A stretch of DNA of 16,509 nucleotides from JBOFSR01 sp051651645 (lineage in GTDB: Bacteria > Spirochaetota > Spirochaetia > Treponematales > Treponemataceae). A program made the position numbers and the translations under genes. The notes below the pieces were generated by a model that was not told the origin of the DNA, did no database searches, and worked only from the letters and a program-made list of their open reading frames with translations. Location of the stretch: positions 1-16,509 of the forward strand of contig JBOFSR010000019.1 of assembly GCA_051651645.1 (NCBI GenBank). The letters are read 5' to 3'. Of this stretch, positions 16,001 to 16,509 are shown in pieces (the first letter of the stretch is position 1; each line of letters opens with the position of its first letter).

Positions 16001-16240
16001 ACGGGAGCGTTCATTGAACTTGATGCCTGTAAGTTGCATGAAGACAGCAAGAAAATTGTTGTGCGTGTGCATGAGTATGCAGGAATGCGGCAGCCAATCA
16101 AGCTGGAGTTTTCTCATCCGCCTAAAAAATGGCAAGAAAGTGATTTGCTTGAAAATGGACAAGGCGACATGCAGTGTTCTAAGGATATTGAAGTGACGAT
16201 TTATCCGTACGAAATAAAAACTTTTGTTCTTGAAATGTAA
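13064..16240 (+). CDS. Cytoplasmic GH38 alpha-mannosidase (Ams1/MAN2C1-like)
   Basis: A retaining, zinc-dependent alpha-mannosidase of 1058 residues with no signal peptide, so it should act on imported mannosides in the cytoplasm. Residues about 1-250 form the N-terminal beta-rich region typical of the Ams1/MAN2C1 group (QGHDSYLWLKT, QPYQGIDDNHP). The catalytic domain spans about 258-530: THIDVAWLWR supplies Zn ligands His267 and Asp269; WLPDVFGYS holds Asp379, the expected nucleophile and Zn ligand. The middle helical domain (about 535-625) contains QFHDILPGSSI, with His597 as the fourth ligand. The rest is C-terminal beta-sandwich. Its size matches Ams1-like enzymes and exceeds the roughly 880-900 residues of MngB or streptococcal GH38 enzymes. 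AAGGAGG lies 10 bases before the ATG. Linkage specificity cannot be read from sequence. Confidence 0.95.
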   Translation: MEKTKELKLEHFLHRSKEMYKYRFVQSQDVSEFHSQSDSDETNGKLPPSSGQWNSYTVGKDTWQGHDSYLWLKTKIAIPQGWKNSKVVFYLDGICYNHVGQIRVHDYSGPIPEPKWMGIETMFFLNGQPYQGIDDNHPMAAIPAEFIGKEIEVALRVWSGTDPQSKDRPYVVEIRCAKIAVIDQGVEDCYFWTLALHQSLMQTKEVHPYHQKLYHILDKAHKTINWTYPSSEDFRKTCKEAAQTIQKSLEALPNIHHATDYATGHTHIDVAWLWRLRHVIEKTARSWSTAVRNMEEDKDFVFLQSQPQLYSYVKEFYPKLFDQVKQKVKEGKWEPDGAMWVEPDCNLTSGEALVRQVLYGKRFFKEEFGRDSKFLWLPDVFGYSAALPQILKKSGVDTFITSKISWNQYNRFPHDLFWWRGIDGTDVLTTYIVTPEPKPRQNWYYTYNAQMTAEVVDEAWEAFIDKDRANVFVHPYGWGDGGGGTTYEQLHMRKKLSEIPSLPHIKSAQVVDFCNELHKQVKNPPIPVAHYVGEMYLEYHRGTYTSQALIKKYNRKNELGLAHAEMIGVLGFLVAKKEYDKNEFRKHWQTLLRNQFHDILPGSSIHNVYVDAHEEHREIEAFTYEHNKKLISDLSNHKQNHLTVFNPLLHKRTDVIKIPYQVDAEKQTWMCENTVLATQKVGNELWLKGAEVPSVGWTTICFEDTRSKQASSIFSVQKAGLETPFYTIAWNEAGQITRLYDKENHRELFITGQKGNVFELLEDKPRNYDAWEFEPYAEEKTTIVTDFKGVTTVSDGEIALVLHFTWAYGESVISQDVAFYADSKQIDFKTHVDWKQRDQILRSAWTVDITSDKATFDIQCGNVERPTHRNTTWEEAKFEVPAHRWADLSEKNYGFAILNDCKYGHSVLHNTIRLTLLKGSSIPDSTADYGEHEFTYSIVPHKDNWIDAGVVEKAAQLNNPFLIFDGDLEKGKDSLVKETTGAFIELDACKLHEDSKKIVVRVHEYAGMRQPIKLEFSHPPKKWQESDLLENGQGDMQCSKDIEVTIYPYEIKTFVLEM

Positions 16241-16250
16241 AAACTATTTT

Positions 16251-16303
16251 AAAAAAATGCACCAGCAAAATTTTGATACAATCAATTTTGTCGGTGCATT
16301 TTT
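16251..16303. terminator. Bidirectional terminator
   Basis: AAAAATGCACC (16253-16263) pairs with GGTGCATTTTT (16293-16303). An inner CAAAATT/AATTTTG extension is separated from it by a 2-base mismatch. T-runs exist on both strands. It lies between the mannosidase stop (16240) and the stop of the convergent UPF0210 gene (16306). Confidence 0.88.
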
Positions 16304-16305
16304 AT

Positions 16306-16509
16306 TTAATTTCTAAAGCTGTGAATGGGGGCAGGAATGCGACCGCCTCTGTTTATAAAGTCTGCACATGAAAAATTATTCACGGCCATTATTGGTGTTC
16401 CGCCAAGCAGTCCGCCAAATTCTACCCATTCTCCAACTTTTTTGTTTGGAACAGGAATTATTCGCACTGCGGTTGTCTTGTTATTCACCATGCCGATTGC
16501 CATTTCATC
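16306..16509 (-). CDS. UPF0210/DUF711 (PFL) family protein, C-terminal end (partial)
   Basis: The minus-strand frame is open to the window edge, so only the last 67 residues are visible; the ATG at 16503 is internal. The sequence matches the conserved C-terminus of the UPF0210/DUF711 family: an AVRIIPVPNKKVGE stretch, then VEFGGLLGG, PIMAVN, and the terminal FINRGGRIPAPIHSFRN. These are cytoplasmic proteins of about 450 residues resembling pyruvate-formate-lyase-type barrels, with no firmly assigned reaction that I can state. The gene is convergent with the mannosidase and shares its terminator. Confidence 0.85.
   Translation of the reverse strand, partial: DEMAIGMVNNKTTAVRIIPVPNKKVGEWVEFGGLLGGTPIMAVNNFSCADFINRGGRIPAPIHSFRN

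Noticed and set aside
1..16509. CRISPR array, tRNA/rRNA genes, prophage or defence system
   Set aside because: No regularly spaced direct repeats, cloverleaf-like sequence, rRNA motifs, phage proteins or defence-type domains were seen on either strand.

Overview
The window looks like a chromosomal stretch of an AT-rich spirochaete, most likely a Treponema relative. The best clue is the 899-residue GreA: oversized GreA proteins with a long helical N-terminal extension are known from Treponema and Borrelia (and, shorter, from Chlamydia). A lipoprotein-type sugar-binding protein fits the same assignment. This placement is inference from protein character; no rRNA or other marker gene is present.

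Layout. (1) Bases 1-1485 (+) hold the C-terminal part of a repeat protein built from roughly 74-residue helical units and ending in a LysM domain. It meets an arginase gene (rocF-like, 1562-2470, -) tail to tail, and a perfect 14-bp hairpin at 1503-1536 separates the two. (2) A good promoter (2600-2628) then drives a probable operon on the + strand: a TPR protein (2717-3655), the giant GreA (3687-6386) and a two-gene ThrE-type/YjjP-YjjB exporter (6395-7165 and 7175-7621). (3) miaB (7708-9087), for tRNA methylthiolation, has an extended -10 box so close to its ATG that its mRNA may be leaderless. (4) Bases 9109-9671 (-) are a dead IS1595/ISXO2-type transposase remnant with stops, a frameshift, an internal deletion and lost catalytic residues. 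(5) Immediately beyond it a near-consensus promoter (9722-9750) starts a carbohydrate cassette: a lipoprotein solute-binding protein (9794-11131), a terminator-like hairpin (11136-11170), a second inverted repeat (11195-11217), two CUT1-type permeases (11245-12132 and 12155-13006) and, behind its own promoter, a 1058-residue cytoplasmic GH38 alpha-mannosidase (13064-16240). (6) A strong bidirectional hairpin (16251-16303) separates this from the C-terminal end of a UPF0210/DUF711 protein entering from the right on the - strand.

How the genes work together. The cassette at 9.7-16.2 kb reads as a catabolic unit: the binding protein captures an oligosaccharide, the two permeases import it with an ATPase encoded elsewhere (none is present here), and the mannosidase, which has no signal peptide, hydrolyses alpha-mannosides in the cytoplasm. 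The TPR-GreA-exporter block and miaB are housekeeping or conserved functions. I found no CRISPR array, tRNA, rRNA, prophage or obvious defence system. The points most worth a second look are the Tudor/CarD-like module inside the giant GreA, the possible leaderless mRNAs, and the RNA hairpins within the sugar-transport operon.
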